From positions 1 through 42,467 of the forward strand of contig JAZRWY010000096.1 of the NCBI GenBank assembly GCA_045599945.1: 42,467 nt of DNA, given 5' to 3'. Numbering within the stretch: position 1 is the first letter of the stretch; every line of letters begins with the position of its first letter. This DNA comes from UMGS973 sp045599945 (GTDB lineage Bacteria > Bacillota > Clostridia > Peptostreptococcales > Anaerovoracaceae). A program made the position numbers and the translations under genes. Below the pieces are notes generated by a model. The model was not told the origin of the DNA and did no database searches. It saw nothing but the letters and a program-made list of their open reading frames with translations. Positions 8,581-17,535 of the stretch are shown here, piece by piece.

Positions 8581-9960
8581 TTGAAGAAGTATGTATGTTT
8601 TATTCTTGCAGTATCTTTCATCCTTTTCTGCTCTGCATGCGGGGGAGAACCGGCGGAAAGAATTGCAGACCAGGCGGTCAGCAGATATCTGGATTCTGCC
8701 GGGCAGAATCATCATCCGGAGGAAGTCCTTTCCAATCTGGAGGACTGGGCCGATGAATGGGGACTGGAATACCGGACGGATGCTGCCGGTAATTTCTGGG
8801 CAGATCTTCCGGCTTCCGAAGGATGTGAAGATTATCCGGGAATCATCCTGCAGTCCCGCATGGAGACCGGGGAAAACAAAGTCAGGGAAAAAGATGGGTG
8901 CATCATAGGCGATGATGCAGGGCCAATCGGTGCATCCGGAGGAATCGGAACGGGAATTCTTCTGGCAGTCGTGGAAGGAAATGTGACCCATGGACCGATA
9001 AGAATTCTCCTGACAAATGGCGTGGAAGGAGCCGCTGGGCTTTCTGCGGATGCTCTGAAAGGAGATTATCTGATCAGCCTGAACGGTACAAGTGACGAAG
9101 CGGTGACCTATTCGTGCGCAGGCGGCTTTTGCAGCACCTTCACGAAACATTGTGAGACGGCTGTCGTTACAAAAGATGAAGATGTATTTACCCTGCAGAT
9201 TTCGGGCCTTCAGGAAGAGGGCGCATGGAACCTGGCAGGGCTGACAGCATATTTCATGGAAGAGTTTGAAGGACTGGGAATCGGTGTCCGGCTGATCCGT
9301 GGAGAATATGATCAGGTGCAGAAGTCGGTCGGCGCAGAGATTGCAGTCCCGGAAGGATATTCAGAGACGACGGAGCTGGTAGTGGAACATCGGATGACAG
9401 ATCTGAAAAAGAAATATCCGGAAGAGACCAATCTGACATGCACCATCAGAAAAGAGGAAGAAGGTTCCAAAGATGCCATTATCACCAGGGATTCCAGAGA
9501 AATCGTTCAGTTCATAAAGCATCTTTCGAAAGATACCGACTGCATCATGGAAAGCTGGAAGGTGGACGGAGGCAGCATGGAGCTTGGCTGCAGTTTTCAT
9601 TCCGGCAGCGGAGAAGCAGTGAAAGACTGTGCAGAAAAGACGGAAAAACTAGCCAAAAAATTTGGGCTTACTGATGTAAAAGACCGGAACGTTCCTGTCT
9701 GGAGCGGCGATCCGGACAACCCGCTTCTGACAGATGTTCTGGAAGCATATGAGAAAATTGGACAGACGAAAGCGCATGCAGTCCGTTCAGAGGAAGGACT
9801 GGAGTGCGCATGCTTCATTGAGAAGGCGCCGAGACTGAAAATGGTCAGCATGGGAGTCCGGATCGATGATCCGGATACCGCAGGAGAAACGCTGCATATC
9901 CATACGGTTGAGCCGTTGGTATCGGTTCTTCTGGAACTATTGGCCAATATGGAAGAATAA
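8581..9960 (+). CDS. PepD-like (M20) lipoprotein, probably catalytically dead
   Basis: 459 residues, TTG start behind AGGAG (seven bases). Hydrophobic N-terminus with lipobox ending at Cys20, so a surface lipoprotein, whereas PepD aminoacyl-histidine dipeptidases are cytoplasmic. The backbone follows PepD: HGPIRILLTNGVEGAAG, GDYLISLNG, SCAGG. The metal and catalytic positions differ: the H of QGHxDM is Arg93, the Asp of GADDG is Ser119, the EE pair of DEETG reads GV (residues 147-148), DSEE reads NGTS, and the C-terminal AHSPDE site reads DDPDTAG. Probably a binding protein rather than a peptidase; alignment is by eye. Confidence 0.75.
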   Translation: MKKYVCFILAVSFILFCSACGGEPAERIADQAVSRYLDSAGQNHHPEEVLSNLEDWADEWGLEYRTDAAGNFWADLPASEGCEDYPGIILQSRMETGENKVREKDGCIIGDDAGPIGASGGIGTGILLAVVEGNVTHGPIRILLTNGVEGAAGLSADALKGDYLISLNGTSDEAVTYSCAGGFCSTFTKHCETAVVTKDEDVFTLQISGLQEEGAWNLAGLTAYFMEEFEGLGIGVRLIRGEYDQVQKSVGAEIAVPEGYSETTELVVEHRMTDLKKKYPEETNLTCTIRKEEEGSKDAIITRDSREIVQFIKHLSKDTDCIMESWKVDGGSMELGCSFHSGSGEAVKDCAEKTEKLAKKFGLTDVKDRNVPVWSGDPDNPLLTDVLEAYEKIGQTKAHAVRSEEGLECACFIEKAPRLKMVSMGVRIDDPDTAGETLHIHTVEPLVSVLLELLANMEE

Positions 9961-9965
9961 AAGGA

Positions 9966-11897
9966 ATGGAAAAATCAAAAGCATGGAAAAAAGTGAATAA
10001 ATGGATGATTCTGCTTGTTCTTCTGGTTTTCTTTGGAGGAATGGCTGTCTGTTCTCATGCAGAAGATGGATCAGTCATAGACATCAGGGAAATTACATGC
10101 GATGAAGACGGAAATGTCTTTTTAGAATGGAAGCGGCATGCGGGCCGGCTGGATGGATACAAGATCTACCGGGTGGCAGAGGATAGCGACCGGTATGAAA
10201 TGGTGGAAGATATCAAGCTGGGTTTCTTTGCCGGACTGAAGCGGACCTGCTCCTTTGAAGAATGCTGCGGACTGCAGCACGGGACAACCTACCGCTACAA
10301 GGTCAGAGGATATAAGTACAAAGGAAATGATGTGCAATATACCGGATACAGCAATGAAACGGCAGTCATGGTAAAGAACCGGCAGCAGAAGGAAGTCCAG
10401 GATACAGAACTTGTACTGGAAGGTGCAGCCGAAAATGCGCAGAATGAAATCGTCCTGACATGGAAGAAGACCGGAGGCTATGCGGGTGTTTCCCAATATG
10501 TCATCTACCGGGCAGTATCTGCAAAAGGAAAGTTCATGCCTGTCGGTCAGGTTGAACTGACAGCAGAGGAACAGAAAGAAGCCACCTATACCTATGTGGA
10601 TAAAAGCAATCTGAAGAAGGGTATCACATATACATATTACATCCGGGGCTGCGTGCTTCTCCGTAACGGAGATGTAGCATATACCGGGGAAACAAAGCAT
10701 CAGAGCATCGGATACCATCTGAGAGATTGGGAAGAAGCAGAGAAGGCCTACCAGCTGGAAGGTCCGGGATTTCATGCCATAGAGCGGGAGCCGGAGCTGA
10801 CAGAAGAGGGAATTGATTCCTACTCCAGATTCCAGCCGGCAGAGGATGGAACGTATGTGGATACCCAGGAGGGAGACGGCTGTGCAGATATCATTCTGAC
10901 AGGCGACATCATGTGCAGATATGGGCAGCAGATTGCGACCCTTCTGGACCGGGGCGACTACTATTTCCGGGACCATTTCACCTATGTCAAGGATATCTTT
11001 GATTCTGCAGATTTTGTCTGCGGAAATCTGGAATCCAGCATTGCAGAATCTGCGCCGTACAGGGCAGAAAAGGACAGCATTGAGAAAAAGCCTCACTGCA
11101 ATGCCCCCCTTACATTTCTGGATGCCATCAAGTATGGCGGATATGACATGCTCATCACTGTAAACAACCATTGCTGCGACACGGGAATCCGCGGCATGTT
11201 TGAAACTTTGACACATATCGATGAGTATGGATTTCTGCATACGGGCACATTCAAGAGCAAGGAAGAAAAACGATATGTCATCGTGGAGATTGATGGAATC
11301 AAGGTCGGTTTCCTGGCATATGCAACATATTTCAATTACAAGAACGATAACTGGAGCAGCGAGGGACAGGCCGCGCTGATCAATGAATACAGCAAAGAGC
11401 GGGTTGAAAGAGACGTAAAAGCTGCAAGAGCAGACGGTGCGGAATATATCATTGCATATAACCACTGGGGGCTGGAATACCATAACGATACAACAAAAGG
11501 ACAGAGAAGAATGGCACAGGAAATGGCAGATGCCGGCGTAGACTATATTGCAGGTTCTCATCCCCATGCCCTGGAACCATACGATATCCTGAAAGCAAAG
11601 GACGGAAGGGATGTCCCTGTTGTATATTCCATGGGTAATTTTGTGTCAGACATGACAAGAGAAATCTCCAATGATACGGTCATCTTTCAGCTTAGACTAA
11701 AGAGGGCGGCCGGCGGAAAGGTGGTTCTGGAAAACGATTCATACATTCCATGCAAGGTGCTCCATAGCTTTGAAGGAAACCGGTATGCGGTCATGCCGCT
11801 TGTTTCACCGGAAAAGACATCGGATGAAAAGCGCCAGCAGGCATATATCCGGATTACGGATGTCATGGGAAAGAAAATAGAGGCTGTAGAAAAATAA
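9966..11897 (+). CDS. CapA-family (PGA_cap) metallophosphatase-like protein with FN3-like domains
   Basis: 643 residues. Hydrophobic segment at about 13-29 ending SHA, a signal peptide or anchor. Residues about 40-240 hold two fibronectin-III-like modules (DGYKIYR, QYVIYR, TYTYYIRG). From about residue 305 comes the CapA fold of the calcineurin-like class: LTGDIMCRYG, VCGNLES, VNNHCCDTG, YNHWGLEYH, AGSHPHALEP, YSMGNFVSD. In Bacillus CapA belongs to poly-gamma-glutamate capsule synthesis; isolated homologues have unknown substrates. Starts five bases after the PepD-like gene, so they are likely co-expressed at the cell surface. Confidence 0.88.
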   Translation: MEKSKAWKKVNKWMILLVLLVFFGGMAVCSHAEDGSVIDIREITCDEDGNVFLEWKRHAGRLDGYKIYRVAEDSDRYEMVEDIKLGFFAGLKRTCSFEECCGLQHGTTYRYKVRGYKYKGNDVQYTGYSNETAVMVKNRQQKEVQDTELVLEGAAENAQNEIVLTWKKTGGYAGVSQYVIYRAVSAKGKFMPVGQVELTAEEQKEATYTYVDKSNLKKGITYTYYIRGCVLLRNGDVAYTGETKHQSIGYHLRDWEEAEKAYQLEGPGFHAIEREPELTEEGIDSYSRFQPAEDGTYVDTQEGDGCADIILTGDIMCRYGQQIATLLDRGDYYFRDHFTYVKDIFDSADFVCGNLESSIAESAPYRAEKDSIEKKPHCNAPLTFLDAIKYGGYDMLITVNNHCCDTGIRGMFETLTHIDEYGFLHTGTFKSKEEKRYVIVEIDGIKVGFLAYATYFNYKNDNWSSEGQAALINEYSKERVERDVKAARADGAEYIIAYNHWGLEYHNDTTKGQRRMAQEMADAGVDYIAGSHPHALEPYDILKAKDGRDVPVVYSMGNFVSDMTREISNDTVIFQLRLKRAAGGKVVLENDSYIPCKVLHSFEGNRYAVMPLVSPEKTSDEKRQQAYIRITDVMGKKIEAVEK

Positions 11898-11905
11898 GGA
11901 TAATG

Positions 11906-11931
11906 CGCTCCCTGCGGGGAGCGTTGTTTTT
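11906..11931 (+). terminator. Intrinsic terminator after the CapA-like gene
   Basis: CGCTCCC pairs with GGGAGCG over a four-base loop, followed by TTGTTTTT. Confidence 0.85.
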
Positions 11932-11937
11932 CATATT

Positions 11938-11977
11938 AAAAAAAGGGGGCTGCCGCATTTCTACATGTGACAACCCC
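11938..11977 (-). terminator. Leftward terminator of the FRG gene
   Basis: On the minus strand GGGGTTGTC pairs with GGCAGCCCC (two G-U pairs), followed by seven T. Lies ten bases past the FRG-gene stop, back to back with the plus-strand terminator. Confidence 0.7.
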
Positions 11978-11986
11978 TTGATTATT

Positions 11987-12850
11987 CTAGAATATGTCAT
12001 TCAAACTCTGCCGCATGTTGATGAGCTTATCGAAGCTGTACCATGGAGACAGGGTATTGATCTGCTTTACAATCTGCGGACACAGCGATTTATCGATGTG
12101 GTATTTTGTGATGCTCAGGCTGTCCCTTACATTACGGGTCAGATAGAGCTGGTTGCTGAGCGAGAAGTCTGTCAGCAGAAGGAATGCGCCCTTCTGGAAT
12201 TTCATCAGGTCATTGGTTGCGATATCGATGATCTTTGCGACCGGTGCCGTATAGACCAGGGGCTTATCTTCCGGTTTTGGAGCGGCAGATGTGTTATACA
12301 GGTCAATGCTGTATGCATCCAGCCACTGTTCGGCAGTCTCCTTGTCCCTGGTGAAATATTCATCATTGGATGCATCGATGACATAGAGAATGGCATCATC
12401 TTCAAAGACTGTCTTGTTCTTCAGCCCAAAGGAAAGGGCAACGGAAAGGGATTTTGTCAGATCAATGAATGGTGACATGTTGATATAATGCTGCGAAAAG
12501 GCGCAGATGTCATAGAGATTCATGGTATCTGCCTTACCCATGAGATTGTTATACAGGTTGAAATACTCCTTGTGGGTGCTGTAATACTCCAGAATCCAGT
12601 CACCATCCAGATGCTTGTAATAATCATCGGGATCCATGAAGGTGTCTTTTTTTCGGAGAAGTGTGGGAAGCAGCGGCCTGGAAAGCTGGTTGATCCTCTC
12701 TCCCCTGTAATACAGATTGGTTTCCGGATCCAGATATGGAAGAAGGAGATGTTTCCGGAATTCCTCCATGGTATGGATATGGATTTCGCCAACGCTGTAA
12801 TCAAAGTCGAGTTCCAGTTCAATGTCTAAGTCGTCATAGGTTTTTATCAT
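11987..12850 (-). CDS. FRG-domain protein
   Basis: 287 residues. Start at 12850 (MIKTYDDL) because AGGAGGG lies seven bases upstream; the frame extends 15 codons further without a better start. Contains the FRG signature as YYRGE followed by PLLPTLLRK, then FSQHYINMSPFIDLT and SVALSFGL, which match the AQHYGxPTxLLDWT-SPLVALYFA pattern of the family (PF08867). The biochemical role is unknown; FRG genes often sit in accessory or phage-related DNA. It is convergent with the CapA-like gene and divergent from the phosphatase gene. Confidence 0.82.
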   Translation of the reverse strand: MIKTYDDLDIELELDFDYSVGEIHIHTMEEFRKHLLLPYLDPETNLYYRGERINQLSRPLLPTLLRKKDTFMDPDDYYKHLDGDWILEYYSTHKEYFNLYNNLMGKADTMNLYDICAFSQHYINMSPFIDLTKSLSVALSFGLKNKTVFEDDAILYVIDASNDEYFTRDKETAEQWLDAYSIDLYNTSAAPKPEDKPLVYTAPVAKIIDIATNDLMKFQKGAFLLLTDFSLSNQLYLTRNVRDSLSITKYHIDKSLCPQIVKQINTLSPWYSFDKLINMRQSLNDIF

Positions 12851-12931
12851 CTTGTTTCCCTCCTGTGAAGAATCTCTAGAAACAGTATACTGCATTTTGA
12901 TTCATTTTTCCATTGATTTTCCGTTTGAGGG

Positions 12932-12960
12932 TTTCGATGAAAGGGAAGAAAAGGTATAAT
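12932..12960 (+). promoter_or_regulatory. Promoter of the tyrosine phosphatase gene
   Basis: TATAAT at 12955 with TTTCGA (weak -35) 17 bases upstream; start codon 22 bases after the -10. Confidence 0.5.
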
Positions 12961-12981
12961 AAAGAAATGGAGGATGGAACG

Positions 12982-13887
12982 ATGAAAAAAGAACTGGAAA
13001 GGATTACAATTTCAGATATTATTGATCTATATAAAAACCAGCGGCTGAATATTGACCATGTCCGGAACATGCGGGAGCTGGGAGGCTATCCTGCAGAGAA
13101 TGGAAAGATGGTTGCCTTTGGGAAACTGATCCGTTCCGGAAATCTTTCCCGCCTGACGGAAGAAGGTGCGGAAGCGCTCTACAGAAGAGGAATCACCCAT
13201 GTGGTGGATTTTCGCACAGAAAACGGCATGGCATCCTCGCCGGATGTGAATATCGGGCGGTTTGCCTTTCTCAACCTGGAGCTGGCTTCCAGAGATGTGC
13301 CCCAGCAGGACAAGAAGGTGTTTGCAAAGACGAAGACGGCATATGTGGAAGAGGAGACGGAGCGCTACGTGGAGGCTCTTCTCGCAACAGACATGGAAAA
13401 CATGTATCTGGACATGTTTAAAGACCCGGCATCTGTGGAGAATATGCGCAGATTCTTTGACCTTCTGCTGTCCGATGCATGCAGAGGCGTCATCTTCCAT
13501 TGCAACAGCGGCAAGGACCGTACAGGTGTTGCGGCAGGGCTTCTGCTTGCAGCTCTTGGTGTAGAGCCGGAAACCATAGTCAGGGATTACAGGGCGTCGC
13601 TTCTTCCATGGTATTATGCCATGGAGAATGTGGAGCATGCACTGGTCGGGAAGGGATACAGCGACGAAATCCGAAGAAAAGCAAGGAGCTTTCTTGGTGT
13701 GGAAACGGATACGCTGGAAAAATCCTTCCTCTGGATTGGAGATAATTATGGTTCTGTGAGACACTATCTGACGGAAGTGATTCTTCTGGATGCAGAAAAG
13801 GTACAGAAACTGAAAGAGAAATATCTTACAGAAAAAGAAAGGAACAATGATGAAAGCAGAAAGATTTCAGATATATATCGGGCATAA
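12982..13887 (+). CDS. Tyrosine-protein phosphatase (PF13350 type)
   Basis: 301 residues from ATG 12982 (GGAGG eight bases upstream). The P-loop HCNSGKDRTGVAAG carries the CX5R signature with nucleophile Cys174 and Arg180. NMRELGGYP, KLIRSGNLSRL and VVDFRTENG are the usual N-terminal features of the Y_phosphatase3 family, which includes secreted phosphatases and cytoplasmic ones. No signal peptide is visible, so probably cytoplasmic. Substrate unknown; phosphoinositide or phosphotyrosine activity is known in the family. The next gene overlaps its end. Confidence 0.9.
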   Translation: MKKELERITISDIIDLYKNQRLNIDHVRNMRELGGYPAENGKMVAFGKLIRSGNLSRLTEEGAEALYRRGITHVVDFRTENGMASSPDVNIGRFAFLNLELASRDVPQQDKKVFAKTKTAYVEEETERYVEALLATDMENMYLDMFKDPASVENMRRFFDLLLSDACRGVIFHCNSGKDRTGVAAGLLLAALGVEPETIVRDYRASLLPWYYAMENVEHALVGKGYSDEIRRKARSFLGVETDTLEKSFLWIGDNYGSVRHYLTEVILLDAEKVQKLKEKYLTEKERNNDESRKISDIYRA

Positions 13888-14176
13888 CGACCAGGACGAA
13901 AAGGTGCAGGTCCATTCCGCCGACCAGTTCCGTAAGATTGTAAAGAATGTCTGCAGAGGATACAAGGTTGCATTTTCTGTGGGCTTCATCAATGGCGGTT
14001 ACTTCCATGAGGACGGAACCTATGTGGAGGAGGATTCCGATGTGCTGACGCTTCTTGGCGTCACAGAGGATGAAGCAAGAGAGATTGCCAAAGATCTCTG
14101 CGCATTTTTAAACCAGGAATCGGTGATGCTGGTCAAAGATATGGTAGAATATGACTTTGTCAGTGAAAGGATATAA
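13850..14176 (+). CDS. Small hypothetical protein
   Basis: 108 residues from ATG 13850; the adjacent ATG 13847 is also possible but sits closer to the GAAAGGAA ribosome site. It overlaps the phosphatase gene by 38 bases in another frame. The pattern GGYFHEDGTYVEEDSDVL followed by LNQESVMLV vaguely resembles DUF3574 proteins, but I cannot assign a family. No membrane segment. Confidence 0.7.
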   Translation: MKAERFQIYIGHNDQDEKVQVHSADQFRKIVKNVCRGYKVAFSVGFINGGYFHEDGTYVEEDSDVLTLLGVTEDEAREIAKDLCAFLNQESVMLVKDMVEYDFVSERI

Positions 14177-14183
14177 GGAAATT

Positions 14184-14660
14184 ATGGAATTCAGATATGC
14201 AGTAAGAGAAGATGTGCCCCTGATTCTTTCGTTTATCAGGGAGCTGGCGAAATATGAGAAGATGGAAGATGAGGTCGTAGCGACTCCTGAACTTCTGGAG
14301 CGCTGGATTTTCGATGAAAAGAAAGCAGAGGTCATATTTGCATTAGACGATGGAAAGGAAGCAGGTTTTGCGCTGTTCTTCCATAATTTTTCCACATTTC
14401 TTGGAAGAGCAGGACTCTATCTCGAAGACCTATATGTGAAGCCTGAATACAGAGGAAAGGGATATGGAAAGGGCCTGCTGAAAAAACTGGCAGAAATTGC
14501 TGGTGCGCGCGGCCTGGGAAGATTTGAATGGTGGTGCCTGGACTGGAATCAGCCGAGCATCGATTTCTATCTCTCCATGGGAGCTGAGCCTATGAGCGAC
14601 TGGACGGTCTACCGCATTGCAGGAGATACGCTGACGAAACTGGCAGGTACGGAGGAATGA
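14184..14660 (+). CDS. GNAT N-acetyltransferase, diamine/thialysine type
   Basis: 158 residues from ATG 14184 behind AAGGA. Acetyl-CoA site EYRGKGYGKGLLKKL, preceded by GLYLEDLYVKP and followed by FEWWCLDWNQPSIDFY: the pattern of the spermidine/spermine and thialysine epsilon-N-acetyltransferase branch. Actual amine substrate unknown. Its last four bases (ATGA) contain the start of the next GNAT gene, so translation is coupled. Confidence 0.88.
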   Translation: MEFRYAVREDVPLILSFIRELAKYEKMEDEVVATPELLERWIFDEKKAEVIFALDDGKEAGFALFFHNFSTFLGRAGLYLEDLYVKPEYRGKGYGKGLLKKLAEIAGARGLGRFEWWCLDWNQPSIDFYLSMGAEPMSDWTVYRIAGDTLTKLAGTEE

Positions 14661-15169
14661 TCATCCGAAAGAGCAGAGCCGGAGATTTTCCTGCCATGCT
14701 GGAAATCTATGCCCGTGCGCGTCTTTTCATGGCACAGACCGGAAATCCCAATCAGTGGGGACCGACCGGCTGGCCACCGGAAGATCTTCTGCGGGAGGAT
14801 ATTTCCGAAGGAAGAAGCTATGTGGTGGAAGAGGAAGGAAAGGTAATCGGAACCTTCTGTCATATCTACGGGGACCACATCGATCCGACCTATGATGTCA
14901 TATATGATGGCGAATGGTCGAAGGATGGGCCTTACGGCGTGATCCACAGAGTGGCTTCCGATGGAACGAAAGGCGTAGGTATCTTTGTGCTCCAATGGGC
15001 CGTTGAAAAGAGAGGGTATGTCCGCATCGATACCCATCCGGATAATCTGGTGATGAGAAATCTTCTTGAAAAACTTGGATTCAGACATTGCGGAACCATC
15101 TTTGTGGAAGAGGACGATTTCCCCAGATATGCATATGACTATGCCAGAGATGCGGATTTTTATGGGTAA
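14657..15169 (+). CDS. GNAT-family N-acetyltransferase
   Basis: 170 residues. MIIRKSRAGDFPAMLEIY at the N-terminus, WGPTGWPPEDLLREDI, GKVIGTFCHIYGD and a C-terminal RIDTHPDNLVMRNLLEKLGF are typical of the broad GNAT group. The usual Q/RxxGxG/A acetyl-CoA loop is replaced by a less regular GVGIFVLQWAVEK. Start by ATGA overlap with the previous gene. Substrate unknown. Confidence 0.85.
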   Translation: MIIRKSRAGDFPAMLEIYARARLFMAQTGNPNQWGPTGWPPEDLLREDISEGRSYVVEEEGKVIGTFCHIYGDHIDPTYDVIYDGEWSKDGPYGVIHRVASDGTKGVGIFVLQWAVEKRGYVRIDTHPDNLVMRNLLEKLGFRHCGTIFVEEDDFPRYAYDYARDADFYG

Positions 15170-15179
15170 TGCAGGACGG

Positions 15180-15209
15180 TTGCCCATGACTGCATGCATA
15201 TGTTAGAAT
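15180..15209 (+). promoter_or_regulatory. Candidate promoter for the Sel1-SseB gene run
   Basis: TTGCCC, 18-base spacer, TAGAAT. Plausible but not consensus; it is the only promoter-like site I see ahead of the 15238-20006 gene run. Confidence 0.4.
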
Positions 15210-15237
15210 ATATGCAGCATATTCAGGAGAAAACAGA

Positions 15238-15855
15238 ATGGAATTGAACATAACACTTAAGGAACAATTGACAGAATCAGAGGCGGCGCTGGTCTATGAA
15301 CTGGCAAAAGCACTTGCGGAAGGGGATGCCTTTGAGGAAGATGAAGCCCTGGCCCTTCAGCTGTATGCAGCAGCAGCAAAGGCAGGCCATGTCAGGTCAT
15401 ATGGACATATCGGAGAAATGCTGGAGGATACGGATCTGAAAAAGGCGATGCTCTATTACAAAAAAGGAGCAAGCCTGGGAGATGTATTTTCCATGGTGCA
15501 GCTTGGCTGCTATTATGAAGAGCAGGGACATGCAGCAGAGGCTCTTTTATGCTATGAGATGGCAGCAAAGGAAGAAGAGCCGGAAGCCATGTACCGCTAT
15601 GGTCTTCTCATTACCGACCCGGATGAAAAGGTGAACTGGCTGAGAAAGTCGGCGAATGCAGGATATTTCTATGCACCGCGGGCGCTGGGTGAAGTCTATG
15701 AGATGAAGGAGAATGCCAATCTGGCACTGTTCTGGTACCGGCAGGGGATGGAACAGGGAGACCACAGACTGGCAGAGAAAATCCGCATGCTGGAACTGGA
15801 AAGCGAAGAAGAAATCGATGTAGTCATCGAATATGACGACGAGGAGACGATGTAG
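15238..15855 (+). CDS. Sel1-like repeat protein
   Basis: 205 residues, no signal peptide. Helical Sel1/TPR-type repeats of about 32-36 residues are visible: LALQLYAAAAKAGHVRSYG, AMLYYKKGASLGDVFSMVQLG, LLCYEMAAKEEEPEAMYRYG, NWLRKSANAGYFYAPRALG, LFWYRQGMEQGDHR. These form a solenoid for protein-protein contacts. The tail is acidic (EEEIDVVIEYDDEE). AGGAGAA precedes the ATG by six bases. First gene of a compact run to 20006. Confidence 0.85.
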   Translation: MELNITLKEQLTESEAALVYELAKALAEGDAFEEDEALALQLYAAAAKAGHVRSYGHIGEMLEDTDLKKAMLYYKKGASLGDVFSMVQLGCYYEEQGHAAEALLCYEMAAKEEEPEAMYRYGLLITDPDEKVNWLRKSANAGYFYAPRALGEVYEMKENANLALFWYRQGMEQGDHRLAEKIRMLELESEEEIDVVIEYDDEETM

Positions 15856-15856
15856 C

Positions 15857-16627
15857 ATGAATGAATTTTCTTGCATAGGAATGAACATAGAGGATTCTGA
15901 CCAGATGTATGACTTTGTTGCAGGCCATGAAGCGCTTGCCCATGTCTATGGGGAGAACGGAAGGGATTATCTGCGCATCCGCATGAGCAATCTGGCGGAG
16001 CTCTGGTTTTATGAGCATGATGAATCGGGACTGCTGGATACGGCAAACCCCTGCATCTTCCATAAATCCAGATTCATGGTGCCCATTCAGCCGCTGGACA
16101 TTCTTTCAAAGAAGAAAAACGGACCGGCGCTGATCAGTGTAAACTGCGTAGAGGGAAAGATTGAATTTCCCATGAACATCTGTCTGGCAGATGGCTATCT
16201 GCTGGAGGATTTTGAGAAAATGGAATATACAGGAGCGGCAATAACGCTGGTGGGAAGAGAACTTTTTCTGTTCCCCAGTGAAAAAGCATATTATGAGGAG
16301 GTCGGCAATTCGGGACTTGGTGCGGAATGCGTGGTTCCAACCGGCATGCTGCCGGAGAATGTCAACAGGATGGATGAATTCACCCCATCGGCAACGGCCC
16401 TCATCTGCGGGACGGTCATGGATGCCAGATATGAAAGGAATCCGGCCACCGGGCTCAGGTATATCATTGTAGGTATTGAATGCCTCGGATACATGTTTGA
16501 TGTTGTCGCATGCGAAGGACTGTTTGGAAGCCAGGATGATTTTCTGGAGAAGTATCCGGACGGACTTCCAAGGAAGGGTAATATTTTGTCGGGCAGATAC
16601 TGGCTGACAGGAAAGGTGTTTAAATAG
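15857..16627 (+). CDS. Hypothetical protein in the Sel1-SseB run
   Basis: 256 residues from ATG 15857, one base after the Sel1 stop; GAGGAG ten bases upstream lies inside the Sel1 gene. An earlier ATG at 15833 is in frame but has no ribosome site. No recognisable family, signal or membrane segment. Segments such as YLRIRMSNLAELWFYEHDE and ATALICGTVMDARYERNPATG suggest a globular beta-rich protein. Confidence 0.72.
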   Translation: MNEFSCIGMNIEDSDQMYDFVAGHEALAHVYGENGRDYLRIRMSNLAELWFYEHDESGLLDTANPCIFHKSRFMVPIQPLDILSKKKNGPALISVNCVEGKIEFPMNICLADGYLLEDFEKMEYTGAAITLVGRELFLFPSEKAYYEEVGNSGLGAECVVPTGMLPENVNRMDEFTPSATALICGTVMDARYERNPATGLRYIIVGIECLGYMFDVVACEGLFGSQDDFLEKYPDGLPRKGNILSGRYWLTGKVFK

Positions 16628-16629
16628 GA

Positions 16630-17121
16630 ATGAAAGCAATATATTCAGCAGATACTGCATATACGCTGAGAAATTTCTCAGATCTGTATAAAACGCTGGC
16701 GAAGAAAAAACATCATTTCTATCTGAAGCATTCCATCATGGCAGGGCTTCTCCTTCTGGGAGCAGCCGTATCATATTTTAAATGGGAATACCAGGATGTG
16801 GCGGTCATGTTTTTAGGCTGCGCTGTCCTGTATCCATGGTTTGTATATACGCTGCAGCGGTCTCAGATCCGCAGGCAGTGGAGAAATGCAGAGAGAAAAT
16901 GGAGCAGGGAGTCCAGAATCGATTTCTATGATGACTATCTGGAGCAGGTTTCAGATAACCATCAGGCAAGATTCGGATATTATGAGATCCGGGAGATTCT
17001 GGAAAGCAGAACTCATTTTCATTTCATGATCAGTGAAAAGCATGCCATCTCACTGGAAAAAGCGGCATGCAGCGAAGGATTGCAGAAATTCATAAAACGA
17101 ATAAAGACTGAGGGGAAATAG
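16630..17121 (+). CDS. Membrane protein with YcxB-like C-terminal domain
   Basis: 163 residues. Two membrane helices at about 34-51 and 57-74, then a basic segment and a cytoplasmic domain with IDFYDDYLEQVSDN, ARFGYYEIREILES and KHAISLEKA, which fits the YcxB-like domain (PF14317) in pattern and position. The family function is unknown. Starts two bases after the preceding stop. Confidence 0.75.
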   Translation: MKAIYSADTAYTLRNFSDLYKTLAKKKHHFYLKHSIMAGLLLLGAAVSYFKWEYQDVAVMFLGCAVLYPWFVYTLQRSQIRRQWRNAERKWSRESRIDFYDDYLEQVSDNHQARFGYYEIREILESRTHFHFMISEKHAISLEKAACSEGLQKFIKRIKTEGK

Positions 17122-17122
17122 C

Positions 17123-17524
17123 ATGGCACTGAAACTCATTAGAAAAACGGAAAAGGATGCAGAAGGAATCCGCAGCTGCTTTGTAGAGGCAAAGCAGAAA
17201 AAGGCACTGGTTACCATGTATTCTGCCGTAGCGGAAACAAGAGTGAAGGAAGATGGAGAGGATGTCCATCTTTACTGTGAATGGATGGATCAGGATCCGG
17301 AAGAGCTGTACTTTGAAGCAACAAAGGAGAGCATCTTTGAATTCCTGACATTTGAAAGAGATGACATAGAGGAACTGGAAACCATCCGCGAGGAGCTTTT
17401 GGATGAATGCGATGGCATTGAAGGCGCGATGGCATCCAGATTCCGTGACGAATATGAAGACCTGATGGACGCAGTAAGAGAACTGCTGGCTGAAAAAGAT
17501 GTGGATGTATCATTCATGGAATAA
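17123..17524 (+). CDS. Acidic hypothetical protein
   Basis: 133 residues, strongly acidic, predicted largely helical in the second half (DDIEELETIREELLDE). No family recognised. Begins one base after the YcxB-like gene; GAGGGGAA precedes the ATG. Confidence 0.68.
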   Translation: MALKLIRKTEKDAEGIRSCFVEAKQKKALVTMYSAVAETRVKEDGEDVHLYCEWMDQDPEELYFEATKESIFEFLTFERDDIEELETIREELLDECDGIEGAMASRFRDEYEDLMDAVRELLAEKDVDVSFME

Positions 17525-17535
17525 GGAGAGAAGTC

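Noticed and set aside
10122..11567. 481-codon open frame on the minus strand
   Set aside because: Lies antisense to the CapA-like gene, has no ribosome site, and its Cys/Phe/Ile-rich protein is typical of shadow frames.
11903..12475. 190-codon plus-strand frame opposite the FRG gene
   Set aside because: Overlaps a terminator and is antisense to the FRG gene, which has a clear domain and ribosome site.
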